Numbered from the stretch's first letter, positions 1-7,784 are shown. The stretch is 11,586 nucleotides of DNA from Campylobacteraceae bacterium (GCA_027079365.1 JALWVW010000334.1:1-11586), one strand, 5' to 3'. Program-made: numbers and translations. The notes: a model not told the origin generated them from the sequence alone.

Positions 1-62
1 ACCTTGTCGAGTACCTTGGTGCCCATAAAGCTTTTGCTTACATCTTTGGCTATGGCTAACAT
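1..62 (-). CDS. nosF: NosF, ABC transporter ATPase (N-terminal fragment, cut by window edge)
   Basis: Only the first 20 codons are inside the window. They read MLAIAKDVSKSFMGTKVLDK, which fits the first beta-strand and A-loop region of an ABC ATPase (pattern V-S-K-S-F-x-G-x-K-V-L-D). The ATG at 62-60 follows the nosH stop codon (65-63) with no base between, so translational coupling is likely. In nos clusters NosF is the cytoplasmic ATPase that works with the membrane protein NosY and periplasmic NosD in maturation of the CuZ site of N2O reductase, probably by moving a sulfur or copper species. Walker motifs lie outside the window, so the call rests on the short N-terminus and on its position after nosH, as in Wolinella succinogenes. 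Confidence 0.85.
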   Translation of the reverse strand, partial: MLAIAKDVSKSFMGTKVLDK

Positions 63-974
63 TTATACCAAATCCTTCAGTCTGAACTCATAATTGTATG
101 CATCGGTATGGCAGACATCAAAGCACCTGCCACACATCGTGCAGTCTCCATTGATAACCAGCTGCTTCTCTACCCCTTTTTCTGCGCGTTCTTTATCATG
201 CTTAGGCTTGATAAATTCCAGTACATGGTCTTCGAAGCAGGCATTGAGGCAGGCACCACAGTGGTCACATTTGTTCATATCCCATTGTACTTTTGTCATG
301 CTGACCCAACCTAGCATATTATAAGTAGTTCCTACAGGACAGATATATTTGCACCAGGCTCTTCTGGAGTAGAATATCTCAATACCAAGTACAACGAGCA
401 CCCAGATCAATGCCAGACTCCATCCATAGGTGATCGCTCGGCTGAGATAGCCAATAGGGTTGATGATCTCAAAAACAAGGTAGCTGTCAATCGCAGCAGC
501 CACAAGGAAAATAGCCCAGAAGATAAAGCGTATGTTGGGATTGAACTTGTGTTCTTTGATGATTTTTTTTCGTATAAGTATCTGGTGGATACGCTCTCCT
601 ATCTCGCTGAGAAGTCCGTAGGGGCAAACCCAAGAGCAATAAGCCTTTCCTCCTACAAGAAAATAAAAAACGATCAGTGTGACACTTCCAATAATCACAT
701 TAATATGAAAATGATGTTCCGCCGCAAAGATCTCAAGTGCCGTAAAAGGATCGATCAAATGGAAGCCGAAAAGTCTTGAGCCATTGAGTGTTCCTTCGAG
801 CAGCTGTATATCAATGTGAAATGAAAGAAAAAAGAGCAGGTTAATTACAAAAATACTCAACCATCTCCATGCTCTAATGGTTAGCCTAAACTTGCCTTCT
901 TTTGTTCTGTAGTGCAGTGTACTCAGCAGAGAGGCGTTGACGATCTCTCTGATGCTGCTGTTATATCTATCCAT
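63..974 (-). CDS. nosH: NosH, NapH-like membrane quinol-oxidising iron-sulfur protein
   Basis: A 303-residue polytopic membrane ferredoxin. Four hydrophobic segments are visible at about residues 38-54, 94-110, 150-172 and 183-201. Two CxxxCP motifs (C113-C117 and C208-C212) follow the second and fourth helices, the hallmark of NapH/NosR-type proteins. Two [4Fe-4S] motifs are near the C-terminus (C236/C239/C242/C246 and C278/C281/C284/C288). By analogy with NapH it should take electrons from menaquinol and hand them to NosG at the periplasmic face, feeding N2O reduction. It lies between nosC2 (18-base gap) and nosF (no gap). An AAAGGA ribosome site six bases before the ATG supports this start. 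Family membership is clear; the direction of electron flow is inferred from NapGH. Confidence 0.93.
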   Translation of the reverse strand: MDRYNSSIREIVNASLLSTLHYRTKEGKFRLTIRAWRWLSIFVINLLFFLSFHIDIQLLEGTLNGSRLFGFHLIDPFTALEIFAAEHHFHINVIIGSVTLIVFYFLVGGKAYCSWVCPYGLLSEIGERIHQILIRKKIIKEHKFNPNIRFIFWAIFLVAAAIDSYLVFEIINPIGYLSRAITYGWSLALIWVLVVLGIEIFYSRRAWCKYICPVGTTYNMLGWVSMTKVQWDMNKCDHCGACLNACFEDHVLEFIKPKHDKERAEKGVEKQLVINGDCTMCGRCFDVCHTDAYNYEFRLKDLV

Positions 975-992
975 CTCTTATCCTTTTGTGGC

Positions 993-1523
993 TTACTGAG
1001 CCTGGTATGCTTTCAGCTTCTCTTCAAAGGTTCCTATCTCATCAGCGAGTGCCTTTAGTTGTGCTTCATCCATCTTGCTGAGTAGCCCGTACATGACATA
1101 ATTCTTTCTCTTGCCTGATTTGAAGTCAGTCAATGCCTGATGTATTTTTTCGGCACTGTCACCAATAAGCTTAGGACCGATAATACCTCCACCATTGACA
1201 CCATGGCAAGAGGCGCACTTCTGTTTGTAGAGTGAACTTACTTTGAAGGCAGCCATATTTCCTGCTTTGCTTTTTAGTGCTGCGAGTTTGTCGTCAAGCT
1301 CTTTTTTCTTTTTGGCCTGCTCTTTTTCTACCTCTTCATTTGATGCTGTTTCTATTTTCTGCTGTGTTTTTATGACATCGTTGCCCAAGTTTACTTTTAC
1401 TTGTGACTTGGCAATGACCTTCTCGATCTCATTAATTTTATCTACGGTACTGTCTGACTGATAGACCACAAAGGCTGCGCCTACTGCCAAAAGTGTTGCG
1501 ATTGCCGCTATGATATGTCTCAT
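993..1523 (-). CDS. nosC2: NosC2, monohaem cytochrome c with membrane anchor
   Basis: A 176-residue protein with an N-terminal hydrophobic helix (about 3-21) that has no strong cleavage site and may stay as an anchor. A charged, Lys/Glu-rich coiled-coil-like stretch follows (about 25-88), then a class I cytochrome c domain: haem motif C103-A-S-C106-H107, a GxxGP element at 113-117 and a likely axial Met144. In the c-type nos system NosC1 and NosC2 are thought to carry electrons from the NosGH quinol dehydrogenase to the haem domain of NosZ. The start overlaps the nosC1 stop by one base (TAATG), and an AGGAG ribosome site lies nine bases upstream. The domain resembles NosC1, so the pair probably arose by duplication. 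Confidence 0.9.
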   Translation of the reverse strand: MRHIIAAIATLLAVGAAFVVYQSDSTVDKINEIEKVIAKSQVKVNLGNDVIKTQQKIETASNEEVEKEQAKKKKELDDKLAALKSKAGNMAAFKVSSLYKQKCASCHGVNGGGIIGPKLIGDSAEKIHQALTDFKSGKRKNYVMYGLLSKMDEAQLKALADEIGTFEEKLKAYQAQ

Positions 1524-2098
1524 TATCGTTTACTCCTCATCTCTTTGATTTCTTTGTTGAATCTCTCGATCTCTTTGGCGATAGACTGTAATCTCTGGTC
1601 GTCAATACGATTTACCAGCTGTTTCATCAGTGGATTTTTCTTCTCTCCAGTTTTGAATGCCTGGATCTGCTTGAAGATAAATGTAGCATTTTTATCCAGC
1701 AGTGCAGGACCTATGACACCATTGGCATAATCATCATGGCAGGCTGAGCAGAGTAGACGATAATCAGGACTTAACTGCTGCACCATAAGAGTGATCTGCA
1801 CTCTTTCGTAGGGAGATCGGATATCTCTGTAAGCATCGAGTTTGGTTCTGACTTTGGAGGTTTCTGTATTGTATTGACCTGACTCTTTGTCTGTTTTTTT
1901 GTTGTAGGAGTAGTAAAACTGTCCACTGTTCTCTTTGCTCTTTGACGCTTTTTTTGCTGTTTTGACTACATCTTCTGTGACCACTATTTTGCCAGGACTG
2001 TTGACTGTTTGTGCCTCTAGTTTTTTTGTGTCTTCTCCGCACCCTCCCAAAAATAACAGTAGGGTACCCAATGAAAAGAGCAATGGTTTTTTAAGCAT
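1523..2098 (-). CDS. nosC1: NosC1, lipoprotein monohaem cytochrome c
   Basis: A 191-residue protein when started at the ATG at 2098, which has AAGGAA six bases upstream; a longer reading from 2143 would add 15 basic residues before the signal peptide and lie inside nosG. The N-terminus is a lipoprotein signal (hydrophobic 5-17, lipobox L-G-G-C with Cys20), so the mature protein should be lipid-anchored. A low-complexity polar region rich in Lys/Ser/Tyr spans about 25-95. The cytochrome domain has C117-S-A-C120-H121, a G-P element at 130-131 and a candidate axial Met158. Expected role: periplasmic electron carrier between NosGH and cNosZ. It overlaps the end of nosG by eight bases and nosC2 by one. 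Being lipid-bound while NosC2 looks helix-anchored suggests the two have different partners. Confidence 0.9.
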   Translation of the reverse strand: MLKKPLLFSLGTLLLFLGGCGEDTKKLEAQTVNSPGKIVVTEDVVKTAKKASKSKENSGQFYYSYNKKTDKESGQYNTETSKVRTKLDAYRDIRSPYERVQITLMVQQLSPDYRLLCSACHDDYANGVIGPALLDKNATFIFKQIQAFKTGEKKNPLMKQLVNRIDDQRLQSIAKEIERFNKEIKEMRSKR

Positions 2099-2885
2099 TC
2101 TTTGTTCCTTTTTTCTTTTTATATACTTCAGCATAGGTGGCATGTGGAAGAATCTGCAGAACCTTGGTCGGGCACAACTCTACGCAGGCACCACAGCCTA
2201 CACAGGCGTCTCGTATCTCTGGAAAGAGCCCACCGTTCTTGTCTACCATACCGATAGCTGCACTGGGATCAGGAGTAAAAGGGCAGAGGTCTGCACAGAG
2301 ACTGCAGCTTTTTCCTTCTTGGTCACTCAGCTTTTGTAGAAGTGTTTTTTGCAACATGACTTTTTCTGGATCGTTATCGTTGGGCACTACTTTTCTATTG
2401 TGCCGTTCTGATTCAGAGATCACAGCAGTATGGTCATAGATCCTTCCGATCATCTCCTGGGTCACTTTTGTACCTTCCAGGGCAAGACAGGCACTTTCGT
2501 TGACGACGATAGCCATGCCCATATGGACATTCTCAATGACATTGGATTCGTGATCAAGTGCCCCTGTAGGACAGGCAAGCACACAGGGGAAGGCCTCACA
2601 GAGGTAGCATCCTCTTTCCAGAGGATCTATATAGGCTGTCCCTATACCGGCTTTACCGTCGATATCTTCCAGCTTGATGGCATCATAAGGGCAGACTTGA
2701 AGACACTGTCCGCATTTGATACACATTGTAAGATATTTCTTCTCCTCTACAGCACCCGGGGGTCGCAGTCTTGATATTTCTGGTTTGAAATCCTTTGCTA
2801 CCCATATGCCTCCGGCAGCTGCCAAGCCTAGGACACCGAGTCCGGTTGCCTGCTTTATGAATTGTCGTCTTTTCTTCTCTTGCAT
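2091..2885 (-). CDS. nosG: NosG, periplasmic four-cluster ferredoxin (NapG-like)
   Basis: A 264-residue polyferredoxin. The N-terminus carries a twin-arginine signature (K-K-R-R-Q-F-I-K at 4-11) followed by a hydrophobic stretch (about 14-30), so it is probably exported folded by Tat and may remain anchored. Cysteine groups are C55/58/61/65, C93/96/101/105, C194/197/201 and C228/231/234/238. The third group shows only three closely spaced cysteines, and the isolated C133 is a candidate fourth ligand. As in NapG, it should relay electrons from membrane NosH to cytochromes NosC1/NosC2. It overlaps the nosD stop by one base (TAATG); an AAGGAG site seven bases upstream supports the start. NapG itself is the only serious alternative, ruled out by the nos context. 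Confidence 0.92.
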   Translation of the reverse strand: MQEKKRRQFIKQATGLGVLGLAAAGGIWVAKDFKPEISRLRPPGAVEEKKYLTMCIKCGQCLQVCPYDAIKLEDIDGKAGIGTAYIDPLERGCYLCEAFPCVLACPTGALDHESNVIENVHMGMAIVVNESACLALEGTKVTQEMIGRIYDHTAVISESERHNRKVVPNDNDPEKVMLQKTLLQKLSDQEGKSCSLCADLCPFTPDPSAAIGMVDKNGGLFPEIRDACVGCGACVELCPTKVLQILPHATYAEVYKKKKGTKNA

Positions 2886-4108
2886 TATACCTCTCCTTCA
2901 TGCATTTTGGGATGCTTGTCACTCAAGAGCAGTACCGGCTCAGAAAACGGTGCCAGCTTTGCCAGGAAATTCAATATAGAGATCACAGGTGACCCATAAA
3001 AGAATTTGATATTGGGATTAAGCAACCATACTTTGTCTGCATAGGCAAAATAATTATAGGGCCCATCACCTACACCGTCATTGTTCTTGTCAAACCCTTC
3101 ATAATCATCCCAGTAATTGCCGTCAAATTTATTTTCTGTTACCTTGGTATTGTAGGAATCATTGATCACATTTTCTATATTGCCCTTGAAGGTATTGTTG
3201 GTAAACTGGTTATGTAGACTGAGCGAGTGAAAGTGTATGCCTTCGCTGTTGTAGATCACTTTATTGTCCGCGATAATATTGACGGTACCGGGCTCATAGG
3301 GGGACCGATCGATAAACAATCCTCTGGCACAGTAGATGATCGTGTTGTTCTTCAATACAAAATTGCTGGCATCTTTTAACCCGATACCTAGCCCGGTGGT
3401 GCCCAGAGAATTTTGTATAAGATTGCCTGTGGCAGTTGTATCCTGGGAATACATAAAAAAGATGCCTACGGAGTTATGTTTATAGGCATTGTTCTTCACG
3501 ATATTTTTACCCGTATACATAAAGTGCAAAGCATACCTTCCGTATTCGCCCAGGTTGTTCTCTATCAGGTTTCCGTGGGAGTACCATACGACAAAATCAC
3601 GCGATTTGTAGAGGTGATTGTTGCTCAGGTGATTGTCATTGCTGTACCACAATCGTACTCCATCACCTCTGAGACCAAGATCAAAAGGCTTGGACTCAAT
3701 ATAGTTTCCGATAATCTTTGATCGGCTTATCTGTTCCATGTCGATACCGAAAAGACAGTCGATGATCTTGCAGTTTTTGATGGTGATTTGTTCTGCTTTC
3801 TTTAGTGCCACACCTGCATCCACTCGTTCATGCTCTGCACCACTGTGTCTGATGGTGACATTTTCCACTGTCACACCCGAAGCGGTAATGGTAATCACTG
3901 TCCCCTTGCCATCACCCTCGATGATCGCTCGCTGGTCTTTGCCGTCAAGGATCAATGGCTTGTTGATCACGATATTACCACGATAGACACCTGCGGGTAA
4001 TGCCAGGCGTGAACCTGCCTTTGCCTGATCAATAGCCTCCTGCAGTACATTGTTTGCACTAAGCAAACTTGACAGTAACAGAAGAGAGGCTGCGATCGTC
4101 TTTATCAT
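2885..4108 (-). CDS. nosD: NosD, periplasmic copper-site maturation factor
   Basis: A 407-residue secreted protein with a Sec signal peptide (about 1-18). The body is a right-handed parallel beta-helix of the PbH1/CASH type, seen as many short repeats with N-N or G-N turns between about 70 and 330 (for example around 155-185, 200-230 and 250-310). The NosD hallmark N-Y-W-D-D-Y (331-336) is followed by a D-x-N-x-D-G-x-G-D segment to about 348. A hydrophobic C-terminal stretch at 370-386 may touch the membrane. NosD works with the NosFY transporter to build the sulfide-bridged CuZ centre of NosZ. One base separates it from nosB. No clear ribosome site precedes the ATG, so translation is probably coupled to nosB. 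Confidence 0.95.
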   Translation of the reverse strand: MIKTIAASLLLLSSLLSANNVLQEAIDQAKAGSRLALPAGVYRGNIVINKPLILDGKDQRAIIEGDGKGTVITITASGVTVENVTIRHSGAEHERVDAGVALKKAEQITIKNCKIIDCLFGIDMEQISRSKIIGNYIESKPFDLGLRGDGVRLWYSNDNHLSNNHLYKSRDFVVWYSHGNLIENNLGEYGRYALHFMYTGKNIVKNNAYKHNSVGIFFMYSQDTTATGNLIQNSLGTTGLGIGLKDASNFVLKNNTIIYCARGLFIDRSPYEPGTVNIIADNKVIYNSEGIHFHSLSLHNQFTNNTFKGNIENVINDSYNTKVTENKFDGNYWDDYEGFDKNNDGVGDGPYNYFAYADKVWLLNPNIKFFYGSPVISILNFLAKLAPFSEPVLLLSDKHPKMHEGEV

Positions 4109-4109
4109 A

Positions 4110-4892
4110 TTAGGCTGCTAGTTCGTTTTTTTGATATTTGCGTTTTGCTGCCAATGCCAAAATACTCAAGATACTGATCGCTACCAAAAGCCAAAAGCCT
4201 AGACTGGGGTAGGAGTGTGTGGTAAACTGTGCCACTTTGCCATCTCCGAATACTGTAGGCGTGAATGGCTTGATCTTGAAGGCTCCCCAGGCGTGCATAT
4301 GGTGTCCGAACCAATAGAGCCAGTAGGAGTAAAATCCTATAAAGATCAAAGGCAAAGAGACAGGAACGAGCATCAACAGGTTAAATATCCTGTGGTTATA
4401 CAGAAGGAACATGGCAAAGATCCATGCGACAAAAATAAGCGCATAGGGTGCCAACATGCGAAGATACGGTGCCCCTCTCTCCATAGGGTCCATCCCTATA
4501 TAGTGGTTGATGGTATTCATCTCATGCACATCACCGCTAAATCCATCAAAGTGATAGAATACAGGGATACCCTCGGGAAAAGCATCTTTGGGGTAATTTG
4601 GGGCTTCCAGTGAGACATACCAGATAGGGGCAGTGACCACATTGAGCTCCATATCGTCTGCAAGCATTTTTGATAAATTGTTGGCATCTTCCTTGGGGAT
4701 GTTTGGAGAAACATATTTTCCTTTCTGGAAAAAATCCCATGCTTTTATGGTAAGCGGAGAGATCTGTGCTGCTTTTCCCTCTCTTCCCATTTCCACGACA
4801 TTGTGTGTCAGTACTGCCGGTACGACGAACCAATAGAGCAGAATGCCCAGTGCCAACAGTGCAAACAGTTTTGATTTTGCCAGTGAACTCAT
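4110..4892 (-). CDS. nosB: NosB, membrane protein of clade II nos clusters
   Basis: A 260-residue membrane protein with hydrophobic segments at about 7-29, 147-164, 170-195 and 231-249. A long region (30-146) between the first two helices and a shorter one (196-230) between the last two are probably both periplasmic. Both are rich in His and Met: H114, H123, M125, H130, M134 and M137 in the first, and H-H-M-H at 197-200 plus H226 in the second. NosB is found next to nosZ in Campylobacterota and other clade II clusters. Its biochemical role is unsettled. A part in electron delivery or copper handling is my inference from the His/Met clusters. AAGGA lies five bases before the ATG, and the gene has its own promoter (positions 4963-5004). 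Confidence 0.85.
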   Translation of the reverse strand: MSSLAKSKLFALLALGILLYWFVVPAVLTHNVVEMGREGKAAQISPLTIKAWDFFQKGKYVSPNIPKEDANNLSKMLADDMELNVVTAPIWYVSLEAPNYPKDAFPEGIPVFYHFDGFSGDVHEMNTINHYIGMDPMERGAPYLRMLAPYALIFVAWIFAMFLLYNHRIFNLLMLVPVSLPLIFIGFYSYWLYWFGHHMHAWGAFKIKPFTPTVFGDGKVAQFTTHSYPSLGFWLLVAISILSILALAAKRKYQKNELAA

Positions 4893-4920
4893 TTTTGTCC
4901 TTTTTTGTATGAGGTAGTGT

Positions 4921-4940
4921 AAAAAACGCTTAGCGTTCTT
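4921..4940 (-). terminator. Short terminator-like hairpin in the nosB leader
   Basis: On the minus strand AACGC (4937-4933), a three-base loop TAA, and GCGTT (4929-4925) run straight into further Ts (4924-4921). Including one G-T wobble the stem can grow to eight pairs, at the cost of using the T tract. It lies between the predicted nosB start point (about 4956) and the nosB ATG, so it could end read-through from nosZ or attenuate the nosB operon. The stem is short and its strength is uncertain. Confidence 0.4.
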
Positions 4941-4962
4941 TAGACTAGCTATAGAGGTTCGG

Positions 4963-4968
4963 ATTATA
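4963..4968 (-). promoter_or_regulatory. nosB operon promoter, -10 box TATAAT
   Basis: The minus strand reads a perfect TATAAT here. A start point near 4956 would give a leader of about 64 bases before nosB. No -35 match is seen, as expected for a promoter activated from a class II site. The Fnr-type palindrome at 4991-5004 is centred at -41.5 from that start point. Confidence 0.65.
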
Positions 4969-4990
4969 TACCAAACAGTGTTATGGTAGC

Positions 4991-5004
4991 TTGATATGCA
5001 TCAA
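4991..5004. promoter_or_regulatory. Perfect Fnr/Nss-type operator TTGAT-N4-ATCAA upstream of nosB
   Basis: The plus strand reads TTGATATGCATCAA, a complete match to the Fnr-family consensus half-sites with a four-base spacer. The gap to the nosB -10 box is 22 bases, exactly as at nosZ. Activation of nosB-nosF by an Fnr/Nss-family protein under anoxia or in response to nitrogen oxides is inferred. Confidence 0.75.
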
Positions 5005-5042
5005 AAACATGAAATTATAATATAAATAATTTGAAGTTATAC

Positions 5043-5080
5043 CATACGCAAGGGAGATCGACTTCCCTTGTGTGCGTATG
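5043..5080 (-). terminator. Stable hairpin just after nosZ
   Basis: Inverted repeat starting five bases after the nosZ stop codon. CATACG (5043-5048) pairs with CGTATG (5075-5080), and CAAGGGA (5049-5055) pairs with TCCCTTG (5064-5070). This gives 13 base pairs with a four-base bulge (5071-5074) and an eight-base loop. No T run follows on the minus strand, only AT-rich sequence. It may therefore be a partial terminator or a 3'-end stabiliser that lets nosZ mRNA accumulate above nosB-nosF mRNA, not a classical intrinsic terminator. Confidence 0.6.
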
Positions 5081-5085
5081 ATGCC

Positions 5086-7689
5086 CTAGAATAGGTTTGC
5101 GTTTGCGTCGATCCATTTGAGATATTCGATGATATCGTCTGTCTGCTCTTTGGTCATACCTTGGTTAGGCATACGGAGGTTGAAGTAGTTGATCATGGAC
5201 TTGATGTAGTCATCATCATACATTTTTTCAGGATGCATGATCCACTGTTCTGCCCACTTCTCACCATTTTCATGACGCTGTAGTACACCAGTGAGGTCTG
5301 GACCGGAAGATACTTTTCCAATAACATGACATCCGTTACATCCACCCTCTTTATAGGCTTCTTCACCGCGTTTTGCTGCTGCATTCATTGGTTTGGCTAC
5401 TTTTTTGACCAAGAGGTCTTTCGCCCTGATACCAACATCGGCTGTTTTTACCATATACTGCCAAATCATATTTTCAAAGAGAATGGCTTTATCCATATTG
5501 CCAGCTTTGACTGCCTCATCAGATTTGGCTTTTTCTCCAGCAATCTTACCATACTGATCGAGTGCATCAGTCACAAGATTTTTCACTGTCGGATACTTCT
5601 CATAGTGGTTCTCTTTGAGGAACTTCACTACACTCTGGATGACTTTATCTGTCGCATCATTCACTGCTACAGTCTGGTCATACTCTTTTTTGAGCTGCTC
5701 TGGAGTCATGGATGCTATTTTGAGTTTCTTGGCTGCTGTGTACTTCTTGTTGGGGTCTTTCACCATCAGGTAACCCATCATCTCCAAGTGTAGTGCAGAA
5801 CAGAACTCTGTACAATAATAGGGGAATACACCTTCTCTGTCAGCTTTAAATGTCAAGGCAACTGTTTTGCCAGGCTCCAGTGAGGCATGCACATTGTATT
5901 GGTCTACAGTAAATCCGTGTGTCTCATCTTCTGCTCTCTCCAGGTTCGTCAGGTAGAAAGTGACTGTATCGCCTTTGTTGACCGTCACATGCTCTGGATT
6001 GATGTGTGATCTGACCATGGTGCCGTAGACATAGACATGGTTGCCCTTGCGTACGATCTTCTCTTGACCTGCCAGTGTTTTACCCTCGTGGATCTTTCCT
6101 GTGAAGGGATTGGTACCCATTTTGTATCGTACACTATGCTTGATCTTTTCGGCACGGATCGCAACAGCCTGGTGAGGCTCGCCCAGTGGGATCGGCATAT
6201 CATACAGCAACTGCATTTTTTTGCCGCGAACATCGATGAGCTGGTGGTTTTGTGGATGCAACGGACCGATCTCGTTGAATCTGTCAATGGCAAGCTTGTT
6301 CAGTGCAATGATATATTCTCCCTGAGGATCCTCTGTTTTTCCTTCCATACCACAAAGGTGACCGATATTGTAGTTAACATTTTGTCTGTCTACTACTTTA
6401 CAGGTATGGTAGTTCCATTTTACTACTTGCGAATCTACATAGAGTGAGGTAAAGATTTCGCCTTTATCTTTCCAGTTTTTACCAAACTGGTTGTGTAATG
6501 GCCCAAGTCCCAACTCTGCTTGACAAGACATGGTTTTTTTCATATCGAGAATAGGAATACCATAGGGATCTTTCCCTACATACTCTTTATTTTTGACTGC
6601 ATTCATAATCTTGGCAAAGTCATAGACTGTGGCATGGGTATCTAGTTTGCCACATACGACAATGTTTTTACCATCAGGAGAGACATCAACACCGTGGGGT
6701 GATTTTGGCTCTGGGATCAAGAAGAGACAATCATTTTTAATGGCTACATCCATTGGCACGACGCGTGCACCGTTGATGATCTTCACATTTTTGTCATCCT
6801 TGGCAAGCTCTGCCAGTTTTTTCCAGTTGTAAACATGCAAGAAGTCTGTATCGTTTCGTGAACATCCTGCCTCAAATGGTGGAAGTCCTTTTTCGATACC
6901 TCCTGTATACATCTCTGAGTTGAATGAGTTGGTAAATCCCCAGCCATAGCTAACTTCTTTACCTGCATCAGAGAGATCCTGCATGTAGGGAGGCATTTCT
7001 ATGGTAAATGATTTTTCAGGATGAATTTTACCCTCTTTGTTATCAAAAGACCAGACAGTGACACCACCGCGATAGGTCTCTTTATACTCTTCCATGGGGT
7101 GGTAATTGTTGTCTAGAGGTGCACCGTATTGACATGCCTCCAGAATATACTTGGAATCTGGTGTGAAAAATGCACCACCATGATCTGATTTGAAGACAGG
7201 GTTGACTACGATTTGCTTGGTAACCATGTCATTGAGATCAATGACTGCTATTCTTGGATTGGCTTTGTCATTGATGACCAGCCATTTACCGTCATATTTA
7301 CCATCCGTCTCGGAGATCGCCGGGTGGTGTGTGTCACCCCAGGTGATGGATTTTCCACGGATATTACCCTGGGCGAGTACCTTCTTGGTATCATCATCGT
7401 ATCCCCATCCCTGCCAAGGCTCTGGCGTAAAGACAGCGATATACTTGAGTATTCTCATGGATGGCACACCATACACAATCATCTGTCCGGACTGTCCACC
7501 TGAGCTAAATACCAGGTATTTGTCTCGTCCGCCGCTGGGGGTATAGGTTTTTGCCGCTGCCAACAGGTCAGTCTGCGTCAAGCCACGCTCTTTCATCACT
7601 TTATCCAGGGCACTTGCACCAAACAGTGTCGAGACACTCAGGGCAGTACCGAGCATAAGAGATGCGAATTTGCTAGGTCTGTAATTCAT
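5086..7689 (-). CDS. nosZ: cNosZ, clade II nitrous-oxide reductase with fused cytochrome c
   Basis: Periplasmic reductase converting N2O to N2, 867 residues. A Sec-type leader (about 1-26, no twin-arginine) marks clade II; clade I enzymes use Tat. The N-terminal beta-propeller carries the CuZ histidines: D-x-H-H (H121, H122), H170, P-H-G (H332), G-P-L-H (H399), H444 and E-P-H (H505). The cupredoxin domain holds CuA ligands H591, C626, E628 (carbonyl), C630, H634 and M637. A helical, charged linker (about 650-775) leads to a class I cytochrome c domain with C784-N-G-C787-H788 and a likely axial Met840 or Met845. This extra haem domain is the hallmark of the Wolinella-type enzyme and should accept electrons from NosC1/NosC2. 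AAGGAGG lies four bases before the ATG. The operator and promoter are at 7757-7798. No defect is seen. Confidence 0.98.
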   Translation of the reverse strand: MNYRPSKFASLMLGTALSVSTLFGASALDKVMKERGLTQTDLLAAAKTYTPSGGRDKYLVFSSGGQSGQMIVYGVPSMRILKYIAVFTPEPWQGWGYDDDTKKVLAQGNIRGKSITWGDTHHPAISETDGKYDGKWLVINDKANPRIAVIDLNDMVTKQIVVNPVFKSDHGGAFFTPDSKYILEACQYGAPLDNNYHPMEEYKETYRGGVTVWSFDNKEGKIHPEKSFTIEMPPYMQDLSDAGKEVSYGWGFTNSFNSEMYTGGIEKGLPPFEAGCSRNDTDFLHVYNWKKLAELAKDDKNVKIINGARVVPMDVAIKNDCLFLIPEPKSPHGVDVSPDGKNIVVCGKLDTHATVYDFAKIMNAVKNKEYVGKDPYGIPILDMKKTMSCQAELGLGPLHNQFGKNWKDKGEIFTSLYVDSQVVKWNYHTCKVVDRQNVNYNIGHLCGMEGKTEDPQGEYIIALNKLAIDRFNEIGPLHPQNHQLIDVRGKKMQLLYDMPIPLGEPHQAVAIRAEKIKHSVRYKMGTNPFTGKIHEGKTLAGQEKIVRKGNHVYVYGTMVRSHINPEHVTVNKGDTVTFYLTNLERAEDETHGFTVDQYNVHASLEPGKTVALTFKADREGVFPYYCTEFCSALHLEMMGYLMVKDPNKKYTAAKKLKIASMTPEQLKKEYDQTVAVNDATDKVIQSVVKFLKENHYEKYPTVKNLVTDALDQYGKIAGEKAKSDEAVKAGNMDKAILFENMIWQYMVKTADVGIRAKDLLVKKVAKPMNAAAKRGEEAYKEGGCNGCHVIGKVSSGPDLTGVLQRHENGEKWAEQWIMHPEKMYDDDYIKSMINYFNLRMPNQGMTKEQTDDIIEYLKWIDANANLF

Positions 7690-7756
7690 TTTTCCTCCTT
7701 AATGTGTTTGAGAGATTGGCTGGGAACTATTCCTTTACCTAATACTCAACATAAGA

Positions 7757-7762
7757 ATTATA
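7757..7762 (-). promoter_or_regulatory. nosZ promoter, -10 box TATAAT
   Basis: The minus strand reads a perfect TATAAT. A start point near 7750 would give a 61-base leader before the nosZ ATG at 7689. No -35 box is visible; the Fnr-type palindrome at 7785-7798 takes that place, centred at -41.5. Confidence 0.65.
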
Positions 7763-7784
7763 ATGTAACGGGGGCACTAAAAAT

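Noticed and set aside
2099..2143. Earlier ATG for NosC1 at 2143.
   Set aside because: It would place 15 basic residues before a textbook lipoprotein signal and deepen the overlap with nosG; the ATG at 2098 has AAGGAA at good spacing.
5016..5021. Plus-strand TATAAT near the nosB operator, a possible antisense promoter into nosZ.
   Set aside because: Its predicted start would put the operator at -30.5, which is not a class II position, and the region is so AT-rich that the hexamer may be chance.
5326..5793. Plus-strand open frame opposite nosZ (about 155 codons), and similar ones such as 9915-10397.
   Set aside because: They lie opposite strongly supported genes, have no recognisable domains, and vanish when the real coding strand is assigned.
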